Shown here piece after piece: positions 38,439-47,289 of a DNA stretch of 64,000 nt. The translations under genes and the position numbers were made by a program. The stretch comes from Paenarthrobacter nicotinovorans (GTDB lineage Bacteria > Actinomycetota > Actinomycetes > Actinomycetales > Micrococcaceae): contig NZ_CP089293.1 of assembly GCF_021919345.1 (NCBI RefSeq), positions 2,356,001 through 2,420,000 of the forward strand. The letters are read 5' to 3'. Position 1 is the stretch's first letter. The number at the start of each line of letters is the position of its first letter. The notes under the pieces were generated by a model that ran no database searches, was not told where the DNA came from, and saw only the letters and a program-made list of their open reading frames with translations.

Positions 38439-39446
38439 TTACGGCGTCTGGACGGACGCCAGGACGGCATCGATGACGGTCTCCACGGCAACGCCCTCCA
38501 CGACGGCATCGAAGCCGAGGATGATGCGGTGGCGCAGGACGCGGTGGGCGAGGTTCTTCACGTCCTCGGGGATGACGTGGTCGCGTCCATTGAGCAGGGC
38601 CAAGGCCCGGGCCGCCTGGCTGAAGGCGATACTGGCCCGCGGGCTGGCCCCGAACTCCACGAGATTGGCAAGGTGGGGTTCCAGGTACTGTGACGCGTTG
38701 CGGGTGACATAGGCCAGACCAACGATGTACCGGACGATGGCCGGGTCGATGTAGACCCGACGCACGAGTTCCTGGACCTGAACCACCGCATCGAGGGACG
38801 CGGCCGCCGGCGGTTTCTGCCCGGCACTGAACACGCCGGCGTCGATCCGGCGGATGACCTCGGCTTCTTCGGCAGGGCTGGGATAGTCCAGGACATCCTT
38901 GAGCATGAACCTGTCCATCTGCGCTTCGGGAAGGCGGTAGGTGCCCTCCTGCTCAATCGGGTTTTGCGTAGCGAGCACCAGGAATGGCTGCGGCAGCGGA
39001 TAGGATTCCCCGCCGATCGAGGTCTGCCGTTCCTGCATGGCCTCGAGCATGGCACTTTGGGTTTTCGCGCTGGATCGGTTGATCTCATCCAGCAGGACGA
39101 TGTTGGCGTGGACCGGCCCCAGCTGCGTGACGAAGGTGCCCTTGGCGGCGTCGAAAATCTGGGTTCCCGCGATGTCGCTGGGAAGCAGGTCCGGCGTGCA
39201 CTGGATCCGGCGGAAGTCGGCACTGACCGATTCCGCGATGGCCTGGGCTGCCGTGGTCTTGGCCAGTCCGGGAACGCTCTCCAACAGCACATGCCCTCCG
39301 GTGAGCAAGCCGATCACCAGGGTCTCACGCAGCCGGGTTTGGCCCACTACCTTGTTTTCGAAGCTCCGGACTATGCTGCCCACTAGTTGCTGGGCGCGTG
39401 CCATGTCCGGTGCATCGATTCCGGCCGTGGCTGTGGTCTGGTGCAC
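38439..39446 (-). CDS. MoxR-family AAA+ ATPase
   Basis: 335 residues from GTG 39446 (MHQTTATAGIDAP), supported by GAGGGGACCCCA right before it; the frame stays open further upstream but with non-conserved sequence. Walker A is the MoxR form ESVPGLAKTT, Walker B is IVLLDEINR, and the sensor region LVLATQNPIEQEG and arginine-finger-type EEDVKNLAHRVLRHR segments are present. MoxR ATPases act as chaperones that insert cofactors or activate partners with VWA proteins. It is the first gene of the six-gene operon. Confidence 0.93.
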   Translation of the reverse strand: MHQTTATAGIDAPDMARAQQLVGSIVRSFENKVVGQTRLRETLVIGLLTGGHVLLESVPGLAKTTAAQAIAESVSADFRRIQCTPDLLPSDIAGTQIFDAAKGTFVTQLGPVHANIVLLDEINRSSAKTQSAMLEAMQERQTSIGGESYPLPQPFLVLATQNPIEQEGTYRLPEAQMDRFMLKDVLDYPSPAEEAEVIRRIDAGVFSAGQKPPAAASLDAVVQVQELVRRVYIDPAIVRYIVGLAYVTRNASQYLEPHLANLVEFGASPRASIAFSQAARALALLNGRDHVIPEDVKNLAHRVLRHRIILGFDAVVEGVAVETVIDAVLASVQTP

Positions 39447-39595
39447 TGGGGTCCCCTCGCTGGCGTTATGAGTCGTGCCGCAAGCGGTGGGCTTTGTGTT
39501 TCCGCCTGCATCGGCCACTCTATCCAAACGGCCCCCGGTCGAGGCCGCAATGGGTACCCCTCCCCATGGGGGCGCCGGAGGTCTATCCTTTTGCC

Positions 39596-39799
39596 ATGCA
39601 TCAGCTACCAGCCGCCTATCAGAATTATCTGGCATCGCAGGACCAGCACGTCATCGATGCCGTACGTCCCGTTCTCCTCCAGTCAGCAGCCGACCAGCGG
39701 CACGGTGTCCGCATCACCTTCAACCGGGGACCTACCGGGCACCAGGCTCACGTGGACGAGTCAATTCCCTTCGGCGAGATCATCGAAGACATCGACTGA
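39596..39799 (+). CDS. Small conserved hypothetical protein
   Basis: 67 residues from ATG 39596. The protein is acidic at its end (VDESIPFGEIIEDID) and has YQNYLASQDQHVIDAVRPVLLQ as a probable helix. No family is recognised. A GGAGG lies 15 bases upstream, rather far, and TATCCT just before the start could be a -10, so the transcript may be leaderless. It is divergent from moxR and ends 22 bases from the converging permease gene. Confidence 0.5.
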   Translation: MHQLPAAYQNYLASQDQHVIDAVRPVLLQSAADQRHGVRITFNRGPTGHQAHVDESIPFGEIIEDID

Positions 39800-39820
39800 A
39801 CCGTCGCAGTTACCCGCGGG

Positions 39821-40642
39821 TCAGCCCTTCATGGCCCCGGACATCGCAAACGAGTTTCCCATGCCCCGTGATACCACCGCGTAAAGAACCAGCACCGGGA
39901 CGGAATAGAGGATGGAGAACGCAGCCAGCTGGCCGTAGGCGATGGCGCCATGCTGGCCGAAGAAGCTGAAGATGGACACGGCCGCCGGTTGCTTTCCCGT
40001 GGACAGCAGCAGGATGAAGGGGACGAAGAAGTTCCCCCACGCCTGGATGAACACAAAGATGAACACCACTCCAAGCCCCTGTCCCATGAGTGGCAGAACG
40101 ATGGTCCGTAACGTCGTTAGGTTCGATGCCCCGTCCATCCACGCCGCCTCTTCAAATTCCAGGGGAACCGAGTCCATGAAGTTCTTGGCCATCCAGATCG
40201 CCATGGGCAACGTGGTGGTGGCCATGAAGAAGATGGTCGCAGCCATGGAGTCCAGGAGCTGCAATTGAACGAACAAGCCGTAGACCGGGACCATGATGGC
40301 GGTCACTGGCAGTGAAGTGCCGAACAGCACCGTGTACATGAAGGGCTTGTTGAACCGGGACTGGTATCTGGACAGCGGGTAGGCGGCCAGGACGGCTGCA
40401 AGTAAGTTCACCAGGGCAGTACCGGCCGATAAGACGAAGCTGTTGAGCAGCGGACGGCCCAAGAGCTCAGGTGTCAGGACGGCGCTGAAGTTAATCATCG
40501 ACGGCGCCGATGGCACCTTGGTCTGGTACCCCGCTTGAGGGTCGACGGCGGCCAGCACCAGCCACAGCAGCGGCGCCGCGAAGCACAGGCCAATCACCAG
40601 CAAAGCGACGTCGGCACCAAGCCTGGTCCTGGAGCCCTTCAT
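39821..40642 (-). CDS. Carbohydrate ABC transporter permease (MalG-like)
   Basis: 273 residues from ATG 40642. Six membrane helices and the EAA motif EFEEAAWMDGAS near 190 define a MalG-type inner membrane component. The start overlaps the previous permease stop by 4 bases. It forms the channel with the MalF-like partner for a sugar delivered by the lipoprotein of the same operon. Confidence 0.93.
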   Translation of the reverse strand: MKGSRTRLGADVALLVIGLCFAAPLLWLVLAAVDPQAGYQTKVPSAPSMINFSAVLTPELLGRPLLNSFVLSAGTALVNLLAAVLAAYPLSRYQSRFNKPFMYTVLFGTSLPVTAIMVPVYGLFVQLQLLDSMAATIFFMATTTLPMAIWMAKNFMDSVPLEFEEAAWMDGASNLTTLRTIVLPLMGQGLGVVFIFVFIQAWGNFFVPFILLLSTGKQPAAVSIFSFFGQHGAIAYGQLAAFSILYSVPVLVLYAVVSRGMGNSFAMSGAMKG

Positions 40643-41508
40643 GCGCGCCGCTCCCGCAGCAGCCATACGTACACCGCACCAAAGACCATTCCCAGCAGGA
40701 TGAGGACCGATGCTACCGCTGTGCCGTAACCGATGTCCCCGAACTTGAATGCTTCCTGGTAGGCGAGAACAGGCAAGGTTGTGCTGGCGTTGGCGGGTCC
40801 CCCCGCTGTCATTACCCAGATGAGGGTAAACACGGCCAGTGTCTGCAGGGTGATCAACATCAGATTGGTGGCGATGCTGTTCCTGATCAGCGGCAGGGTG
40901 ATGAACGTGAGCCGCTGCCATCCCCGGGCACCATCCATGAGCGCGGCCTCGGAGACATCCCGGGGAACATTCCCCAGCGCTGCACGGTACACGAGCATGG
41001 AGAAGGCCGTACCGCGCCAGGTGTTGGCCAGGATGATGGCCACCAGCGGGAACGAATACAGCCAATCCAAGCCGCGGGTTCCCAGTGCAGCCAGTATCTG
41101 GTTCAAAGTGCCGTCGCGGTTGAAGTACGCGTATGCCGCGAACGCAGCCACGATTTCAGGGAGAACCCAGGCAGTCACCACGGCTGTGCCCACCCAGTCC
41201 GACACGGTTTTGCCTGAGCGTGTCATGAGCAGGGCGATCAGCAGGCCGAGGAGATTCTGGCCCAGCACGGCCGAAGCAGCAACGAAAACGACGGTGAGCC
41301 ACATAGCCATGGGAAAGGCGTCGTCGGTAAACATCCGGACGTAGTTCTCCGCGCCCACCCATTGCGGCTCCCTTGCCGCTTTTCCGGTCAGGGCAGCGTC
41401 CGTGAAGGAGGCGTAGAACGACCAGGCCACGGGAGCGAGCAGGAAAACCAGGAGGAGCAGAATGGCCGGGGCTACTGGCAGGAGCCGCGAGAGGCGGCGA
41501 ATCTTCAT
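40639..41508 (-). CDS. Carbohydrate ABC transporter permease (MalF-like)
   Basis: 289 residues, about six membrane helices. The EAA loop DVSEAALMDGARGWQR near 205 contacts the ATPase. Typical of CUT1 sugar importers. It overlaps the binding-protein gene by 4 bases upstream and the second permease by 4 bases downstream. No gene for the ATPase follows, so a shared MsmK-type ATPase from elsewhere is expected. Confidence 0.93.
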   Translation of the reverse strand: MKIRRLSRLLPVAPAILLLLVFLLAPVAWSFYASFTDAALTGKAAREPQWVGAENYVRMFTDDAFPMAMWLTVVFVAASAVLGQNLLGLLIALLMTRSGKTVSDWVGTAVVTAWVLPEIVAAFAAYAYFNRDGTLNQILAALGTRGLDWLYSFPLVAIILANTWRGTAFSMLVYRAALGNVPRDVSEAALMDGARGWQRLTFITLPLIRNSIATNLMLITLQTLAVFTLIWVMTAGGPANASTTLPVLAYQEAFKFGDIGYGTAVASVLILLGMVFGAVYVWLLRERRA

Positions 41509-42875
41509 CGCTGCAGGACCTTGTCCTCACCTACCAGTTTGCGGACAGTGGCATCGTACTCCGCGGCGGCCTCCTGGGGACTCTGCCTGCCTGTGATGAC
41601 CGACTCCGTGGCGACCTGGACAGCGGTGGAAATCCGCGGATAGTCAGCAGTGGCCGGCCTGTAGCGCGTCACGTCCACCAAGGCGGACACGTCCTTGACG
41701 AAAGGATTCGCTGCAAGATAACCCGCCTCAGCGGCCACGTCCGTTCGAACGGCGATCTGCGAGTTATTGATGTCGTACGCCAAGGCGTTTTTCTTGTTCA
41801 GCGCGGTGGCAAGGAACTGGAAGGAAAGCTCGGGGCTCTTGGTCCCAGCACCCACAGCCAAGGTCCAACCGCCCGACATGCTGACGCTGCCTGGTTCCTG
41901 GCCCTTCTGGGTGGGGAAGGCGGCCACAGCCATGTCCTGTTCATAGCCGGCCCACTCGTATGCGCCGCCTTTTTTCCAGAACGACGGCGCGTAGGAACCT
42001 TCCACGGTGGCCGCCAGTTTGCCCTGCGGGAACCACTCTCCGAAGACTTTCTTCCAGACATTGGCATCCAGCGCTTCCGCAGGACTGACGGCGAGTTTCT
42101 CGTCATAGAGGGTCTTCAGGAACGCCAGGGAGTCAGTGAAACCCTGGGAACCGACCACCCACTTCCTTTGGTCCTCGTCGTAGAGGGTGCTGCCGGTCCC
42201 GTAGAGGAGCTCATAGAAGCTCTGCATCACTGTGCCTTCGCCCGTACCCTTGCCGGCGTACATGGTGAAGGGAATCACTGTGGAATCGGCGGCTTTGACC
42301 TTCCGGGCCATCGCCAGAATGTCGTCCCAGCTTTCCGGTTGCCACGGAACAGCAATCCCGGCCTTCTGCAGCACGGCTTTGTTGTACCAGATCGCACGCG
42401 TATCCGTGCCCAGCGGCACCGCGTAGATTCCTCCGTCGTCTGCACGGCCGGCCGCCTTCGCGGCTTCGCTGAATTTCGCCCAGTCTTCCCATTTCCCAAG
42501 GTAACTGTCCAACTTGAGCAAGTAGCCGGCGTCGACGTCGGAGCGTACTTTGAAGGTGTCTTCGTAGAAGACATCCGGTGCTGTGTCCGGGGACCGCTGC
42601 GCCAGGGCGAGTTTCGTCCCGTAGTCGTCATCGTTGGCCTGGATGGGCTGGAGGTCAACCGTCACGCCGGAATTGGCCGCCTCGAATTCCTTCTTGGCTT
42701 CCTGCATCACGGCATCGAGCGCTGTGAAGGCATCGGTTTTTTGGTACACGATCTTCAGGGTCGTTTTCCCGGCTGCGTCCGGCGTGGACGAACACGACGT
42801 CACCCCGGCAAGAATGGCAGCTACGGCAATTGCGGCCACCATCTTCATGGATCGCATGGTCTTCACTGGGCGCAT
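41505..42875 (-). CDS. Sugar ABC transporter substrate-binding lipoprotein
   Basis: 456 residues from ATG 42875, preceded by GGAG; a longer reading starts 18 bases earlier. The signal (RSMKMVAAIAVAAILAG) ends in the lipobox VTSC. The mature part has the CUT1 binding-protein fold with EFEAANSGVTVDLQPIQAND near 70 and GYGTKLALAQRSPDTAPD-like hinge segments. It binds an unknown sugar outside the membrane. It follows the ROK regulator by 33 bases on the same strand. Confidence 0.92.
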   Translation of the reverse strand: MRPVKTMRSMKMVAAIAVAAILAGVTSCSSTPDAAGKTTLKIVYQKTDAFTALDAVMQEAKKEFEAANSGVTVDLQPIQANDDDYGTKLALAQRSPDTAPDVFYEDTFKVRSDVDAGYLLKLDSYLGKWEDWAKFSEAAKAAGRADDGGIYAVPLGTDTRAIWYNKAVLQKAGIAVPWQPESWDDILAMARKVKAADSTVIPFTMYAGKGTGEGTVMQSFYELLYGTGSTLYDEDQRKWVVGSQGFTDSLAFLKTLYDEKLAVSPAEALDANVWKKVFGEWFPQGKLAATVEGSYAPSFWKKGGAYEWAGYEQDMAVAAFPTQKGQEPGSVSMSGGWTLAVGAGTKSPELSFQFLATALNKKNALAYDINNSQIAVRTDVAAEAGYLAANPFVKDVSALVDVTRYRPATADYPRISTAVQVATESVITGRQSPQEAAAEYDATVRKLVGEDKVLQR

Positions 42876-42908
42876 GGTGCTCCAATCAGTCAAACGTGCG
42901 CTGCTGGG

Positions 42909-44159
42909 TCAGCCCTCCAGCAGAAGCCGTTGGGCGCGGGGGGCAAGCATGTGCTCCAGGACCAGGCAAGCAGCACCGATGGCACCAACGTCTTCGCCTA
43001 CGCCGGTACCCACGACTTCGAGCCCGTGGATCATGCGGGCGGCGTTGTTTTTGTCCAGGAGGCTGGGAACGCGATCCAGGAAATAGGGTGACATGCGGCC
43101 CCAGAACGGCCCCCCGAAGACCACACGCTCCACGTCCAGGGTGTTGGTCACCACGGAGACCGCCCGCGCCACGAGCGTTGCCGACTTATCCAAAATCGCT
43201 ATGGCGCGTTCATCACCGGCGTCGGCCTTGTCGCACAACTCCGCGTAACGTTCCTGCACTTCAGGACCGTCCGCCCCGTGGCGGTTACCGTCCAAGACGC
43301 CTGCCGCTTCGGCTTCGGCCACCAACACCTGCGGAATACAGGATGACTTGACGCAACCCTGAAGCCCGCAATCACATTGCGGCCCTCCCGGGTCAACGAC
43401 GATGTGGCCTATTTCGCCGGCGTTGCCGGAGGTCCCGCGCACTACCTCATCGTTGAGGACGATGCCGCAACCGATGCCGGTTCCCATGTACATGAAAACG
43501 AAGCTTCCCGCGCCGCTCGCGCCGCCGGCCCAGGTCTCGGCCACCGCCGCACTGGTGACGTCCTTATCCACCAGCGTTTCCAGGCCCGTGGCATCTGCCA
43601 ACGCTTCCCGGATCCGCACCCTGTTCCAACGCGTCAGCAGTGGCGGCTCCACCACGGAACCTTCGTCGAGGTCGATCGGACCCGGAACTGCAACACCCAG
43701 CCCGGCAATCTTTGACGCGTCGACACCCGACTCCTCGATGAGTGACTGGATCTGTTCGGCGATGCTGGTGATCACCCCCGCGGGGTCGCCACCGGGAGTA
43801 GCCATCCGGGAGTGCTTGACGACATCGCCCAGCAGGTCCAGAACGACGAAAGTGATGACTGCAGGGTCCAGGTGCACTCCCACGGCGTACATTCCCGCAG
43901 GGTTGAGGCGCAGGATAGTGCGCGGCTTTCCCGGACCGGACCCTTCTTTGCCTGCCTCGACGATGAGCTGCTGGTCAAGGAGTCGTCGGGAGATATTCGA
44001 AATCGTTTGCGGCGACAGCCCCACGATCTGCGCCAGTTCCACACGGCTGAGTCCGCCCGAAGACCGCCGGATCGCCTCCAGAATGACGGTCAGGTTGAAG
44101 TCCCCCATGCGGGGTAGGTTGGTTCCGCGCCTCGGTGTCGGCTGCCGGATCTCAGTCAC
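42909..44159 (-). CDS. ROK family transcriptional regulator
   Basis: 416 residues from GTG 44159 with AGGGG upstream. The N-terminal winged helix (GLSRVELAQIVGLSPQTISNISRRLLDQQLIV) is followed by a sugar-kinase-like ROK domain. The zinc motif C-D-C-G-L-Q-G-C and the ATP/sugar loop GMYAVGVHLDPA and MYMGTGIGCGIVL are visible. ROK regulators sense a sugar or phospho-sugar and control the adjacent transport genes, here the sugar ABC operon that it precedes. Confidence 0.93.
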   Translation of the reverse strand: MTEIRQPTPRRGTNLPRMGDFNLTVILEAIRRSSGGLSRVELAQIVGLSPQTISNISRRLLDQQLIVEAGKEGSGPGKPRTILRLNPAGMYAVGVHLDPAVITFVVLDLLGDVVKHSRMATPGGDPAGVITSIAEQIQSLIEESGVDASKIAGLGVAVPGPIDLDEGSVVEPPLLTRWNRVRIREALADATGLETLVDKDVTSAAVAETWAGGASGAGSFVFMYMGTGIGCGIVLNDEVVRGTSGNAGEIGHIVVDPGGPQCDCGLQGCVKSSCIPQVLVAEAEAAGVLDGNRHGADGPEVQERYAELCDKADAGDERAIAILDKSATLVARAVSVVTNTLDVERVVFGGPFWGRMSPYFLDRVPSLLDKNNAARMIHGLEVVGTGVGEDVGAIGAACLVLEHMLAPRAQRLLLEG

Positions 44160-44329
44160 TGATGCCCCTAGTCATTCGGAAAATCTTCGTCGAATTTGGT
44201 CTCTGTGTGCATCGTACGACACCACTGCTCCCACGGATACGAGCACACGCTGGCTCGGAAGTCAGGGGTTGGTAACGATGACACTGCATTGTATGCGAGC
44301 ACAGTTCATTGACACGTCACGAACAGCCT

Positions 44330-45460
44330 TCAAGGCTTCCTGCTGCGCGTCACCGTGAACTTTGGATTACGGCCTTCTTCCACGGTGGGGCCGATCAGCC
44401 GTTCAAGCGTCGGCCGGTAGCGCAGGTGACTGTTGTACACCGTCCACAACTCCCCGCCCGGCGCCAGGACGCGGGCGGCTGCTTCAAACATCCGCATCGC
44501 GGCACCGGCATGCACGCTGGCGCCCAAGTGGAACGGAGGATTCAGCAAGATGAGATCGGCGCTGGCCGGGGGGAGCGATGACATGGCGTCGTCGTGGAGT
44601 ACGGTGATCCGCTCCCCCAGTCCGTTTGCCATAGCGGTGCCCCTTGCCGAGGCAGCGGCCGCGGCAGATTGGTCGGTGGCGATAACTCGTGCTTTCTTTT
44701 GCTGCGAGGCAACCATGGTGGCGAGGATACCCGTCCCGCACCCCAGGTCCACCACACACCGCGCCTGCGGCATGCGGTCAAGGAATGTCAGCAGATAGCG
44801 CGTCCCAATATCAAGGCGTGCCCCCGCAAAGACTGCACCTTGGGCACTGACGGTGATTCCCAGTTCGGGCAAGGGCTCAACCACAGGAAAGGGCGGGGCA
44901 GCATTGACCGGCCTGGCGTCCCGCGCCACCAGTACCCGGGACTTTTGGCGGGCCAACTGTGGCTGGACGGAGCCAAAATACTTTTCCAGCACACTGTTCA
45001 TGCCGATTGTCATGTGCTTTACGCGACCACCGGCGAGCAAAACAGCACCCGGGGCAGCAAACCGTGCAACGGCGTCGGCGATTTCCTCCAACTCCGCCAG
45101 GGCTTTAGGCAACTGCAGCAGCACCAGCTCCGCATCCTCAAGCAGTTCCCTGCCTAGCTCCAGCGGGCTGAATTTCCCCTCGGCACCGGTCCCCTGCGCA
45201 TTGCGCCTTAGGGCCAGCCTCCCGGAGAAAAGGTCCTGGTGGACGCGGACATGTTCGACGCCGAGCCCCGCCAAAGCGCCGAGGGTCAACGCACCATACC
45301 GGTCGCCGATGACGGCAATCCTGGTATCGGGAAAGCTGTATTCGACGGCGGTTTCCAAGAGCAGCTTGTCCGTGGCGTCGTAGGCCTGCAAGTTGTCGGC
45401 CTCTACGTCCGGCAACCTGCTCAATGAGTCAAAGAGCGCCCCAAGATCCAATACCGCCAC
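44330..45460 (-). CDS. rRNA guanine-N2 methyltransferase-like (RsmC/RlmG type)
   Basis: 376 residues. The N-terminal half is an inactive methyltransferase-like domain and the C-terminal half carries the active SAM-binding motif VDLGCGTGILA near 250 and the catalytic NPPFHLG motif near 310, the N-P-P-F form used for exocyclic guanine N2 methylation. This two-domain layout is that of RsmC/RlmG. Which 16S or 23S residue it modifies cannot be told. The start is GTG 45460, with a weak ribosome site. Confidence 0.85.
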   Translation of the reverse strand: MAVLDLGALFDSLSRLPDVEADNLQAYDATDKLLLETAVEYSFPDTRIAVIGDRYGALTLGALAGLGVEHVRVHQDLFSGRLALRRNAQGTGAEGKFSPLELGRELLEDAELVLLQLPKALAELEEIADAVARFAAPGAVLLAGGRVKHMTIGMNSVLEKYFGSVQPQLARQKSRVLVARDARPVNAAPPFPVVEPLPELGITVSAQGAVFAGARLDIGTRYLLTFLDRMPQARCVVDLGCGTGILATMVASQQKKARVIATDQSAAAAASARGTAMANGLGERITVLHDDAMSSLPPASADLILLNPPFHLGASVHAGAAMRMFEAAARVLAPGGELWTVYNSHLRYRPTLERLIGPTVEEGRNPKFTVTRSRKP

Positions 45461-45678
45461 TAGGAGGTTCCCGCTTTCTTTGCTTCAATAACCGGCCGCT
45501 GCCGGCGTCTCGACTTTATGGGTGCTTCGGAGGAAGCTTAAGCTGGCACTACGCAAACACCTGTCCTCCTCCGCGCGGTGAGAAGACCCCGAAGGTGGCC
45601 GGCATTCGTCACGGCGACCCCAGGAGCCAGGCGCCGGGACCACCCGTCACTGGGCTCCCCTTTCCCTTGCGAGAAGCC

Positions 45679-46056
45679 ATGAGTGTCAATGTTGTCACGA
45701 ACCTGGACGCAAAGTCCCACAACTCTCCCGACGAAACCCGGCGTGCGGACAAAACCGTAGTGGACCTGGTCACTGTGGGAGATTACACCATCGCCCGTAT
45801 GACGTTTGAACCAGGCTGGACGTGGGCAGACTGCATCAAGCCTGCCGCCGGCACCGATTCGTGCCAGTTAAGCCACGTCGGGTTCTGCGTTTCCGGTTCC
45901 TTGGAAGTCGAAACAAACGACGGCGGCAAGATCAGCATTTCCCCGGGATCTTCCTACTCCATCCCTCCTGGGCACAACGCCCGGGTGGTAGGAGATCAGC
46001 CATTCCAGGGCATCGAGTTCGTCAGCGGAGCCGAATTTGCCGAAGCCCTCAAGTAG
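45679..46056 (+). CDS. Cupin-domain protein
   Basis: 125 residues from ATG 45679, with GAGAAG upstream. One cupin barrel is visible: GWTWADCIKPAAG...LSHVGFCVSGSLEVETNDG as motif 1, then SYSIPPGHNARVVGDQPFQGIEF as motif 2. Metal ligands are less complete than in classical enzymes (His in SHVG and PGHN), so it may bind a ligand rather than catalyse. It has a 218-base leader before it and is followed by a clear terminator. Confidence 0.8.
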   Translation: MSVNVVTNLDAKSHNSPDETRRADKTVVDLVTVGDYTIARMTFEPGWTWADCIKPAAGTDSCQLSHVGFCVSGSLEVETNDGGKISISPGSSYSIPPGHNARVVGDQPFQGIEFVSGAEFAEALK

Positions 46057-46092
46057 GCGTCCGGGCTGGAGCTGCGGTTCAGACCGAAAGCA

Positions 46093-46122
46093 AAAGACCC
46101 CGCTCGATTGAGCGGGGTCTTT
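46093..46122. terminator. Bidirectional terminator between cupin and tRNA-Ala genes
   Basis: AAAGACCCCGCTC and GAGCGGGGTCTTT form an exact 13-bp stem around GATT, with A- and T-rich ends that make it active in both directions. It ends 9 bases before the tRNA-Ala 3' end. Confidence 0.88.
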
Positions 46123-46131
46123 CTACCGGAG

Positions 46132-46204
46132 TGGAGCTGAGGGGACTCGAACCCCTGACCCCCTGCATGCCATGCAGGTGCGCTACCAGCTGCGCCACAG
46201 CCCC
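46132..46204 (-). tRNA. tRNA-Ala (GGC), first copy
   Basis: 73 bases on the minus strand, with acceptor GGGGCTG pairing to CAGCTCC and discriminator A; no encoded CCA. The anticodon stem CCTGC/GCAGG encloses the loop ATGGCAT, anticodon GGC. T-loop GGTTCGAGTCC is standard. Identical to the second copy at 47290. Confidence 0.97.
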
Positions 46205-46564
46205 GGATTTGCTGACTTCATCAGGAAGTATTTCTCTTCCCGTCGAAGCAACTCGTCAATACTAACCACAATCCCAGCGGAAGAGAAATCGCCGGAAGGT
46301 GAGGTGCATCACGCCGGGCGCCCGTCCTTCGGGAGACCCGCACGACCGAGGTGCGTGGAACGAACCACTGCACCTCCCCCCAAAAACGGGCCGTGCCGAG
46401 TCTCCCAAAATGACGTGCTCCAAGGAGTCTAGGATCCCCGCGCCGGAAAACAAAACCGTCCAGTCGGTTTCCCTGCCATTCCGCACTTGCGCGGTGATAG
46501 CGTTGTGAAATCCCGACGGCGGCTACTTCCGCCGCCAGCCCACCATGAGAGGTCCTCACAACGG
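46205..46564. other. Intergenic region between tRNA-Ala and GBL-receptor-like gene
   Basis: 360 bases. The left part is the leader and promoter side of tRNA-Ala copy 1. The right part holds a 6-6-6 palindrome at 46453-46470 resembling an autoregulatory element. Reading frames here are not supported by protein-like sequence. Confidence 0.5.
46453..46470. promoter_or_regulatory. ARE-like operator of the GBL-receptor-type TetR gene
   Basis: AAACCG-TCCAGT-CGGTTT is an exact inverted repeat (6-base arms, 6-base spacer), in the style of ScbR/ArpA autoregulatory elements (core RACYNGNCSGTTT). It lies about 95 bases before ATG 46565. Binding by the adjacent regulator is inferred. Confidence 0.65.
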
Positions 46565-47146
46565 ATGCAGCAACGCGCGCAGGAAACCCGGCTGGCCGTC
46601 ATTGAAGGGGCGGCATCGGTCTTCGCCGGGATCGGTTATGCGAAGGCGAGCCTGGCTGACATCATCGCGCACGCCGAGGTGACAAAGGGGGCACTGTACT
46701 TTCACTTCACGTCCAAGCGGGACCTGGCGCTTGCAGTGATCGAAGAACAACATTCCAAGGTCCTGGCAGCAGGTTCTGACATCCTGGGCACCAGCGCACC
46801 TGCATTGGACAAGATCATCGCGCTCTGCAGGATGTTTGGCCGGCAACTCCTGGACGAACCGATCGTCCGGGCCGGTATACGCCTTACCTTTGAAGCTTCA
46901 GCGTTCGAGGCAGACGTGTCCGGGCCTTACGAGGACTGGATCGCCACGGTAGAGGGCCTCCTGGGACAGGCCAAGGTTGAGGGCGCGGTCCGCGCGGACC
47001 TGGATGCCGCCGCCTTCGGCCGGTACCTGGTGGCCTCCTTCACCGGCGTCCAATTGGTTTCCGACGTACTGACCGGACGCGACGACGTGCTGCAGCGCAT
47101 AGAGCAAATGTGGGAATTCATGCTGCCGGCCCTGTCTCCCGTTTGA
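46565..47146 (+). CDS. Gamma-butyrolactone-receptor-like TetR regulator (ScbR/ArpA-like)
   Basis: 193 residues from ATG 46565 (MQQRAQETRLAVIEGAASVF). The DNA-binding region AKASLADIIAHAEVTKGALYFHFTSKRDLALAVIEEQ is strikingly close to the A-factor receptor family of Streptomyces. The C-terminal ligand domain is divergent (GRYLVASFTGVQLVSDVLTGR is typical). No gamma-butyrolactone synthase gene (afsA-type) or secondary-metabolite cluster is nearby, so its signal is unknown. A matching operator-like palindrome lies upstream. It sits between two tRNA-Ala genes. Confidence 0.86.
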   Translation: MQQRAQETRLAVIEGAASVFAGIGYAKASLADIIAHAEVTKGALYFHFTSKRDLALAVIEEQHSKVLAAGSDILGTSAPALDKIIALCRMFGRQLLDEPIVRAGIRLTFEASAFEADVSGPYEDWIATVEGLLGQAKVEGAVRADLDAAAFGRYLVASFTGVQLVSDVLTGRDDVLQRIEQMWEFMLPALSPV

Positions 47147-47231
47147 CCGGGCTCACCGGACTAGCCCGGCACCGGGCGGGTCTTTCAGCCCACCCCAGGG
47201 TCGGCAGCTTCGTGCCGGGAATCCGGACACG

Positions 47232-47282
47232 AAAAAGGCCCCGCCTCCCTCACCGGATGATCCAGGAAGAGAAGCGGAGCCT
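47232..47282 (-). terminator. Intrinsic terminator of the second tRNA-Ala
   Basis: On the minus strand AGGCTCCGC pairs with GCGGGGCCT (one G-T pair) around a long loop and is followed by a run of T. It starts 8 bases after the tRNA 3' end at 47290. Confidence 0.78.
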
Positions 47283-47289
47283 CATAGGG

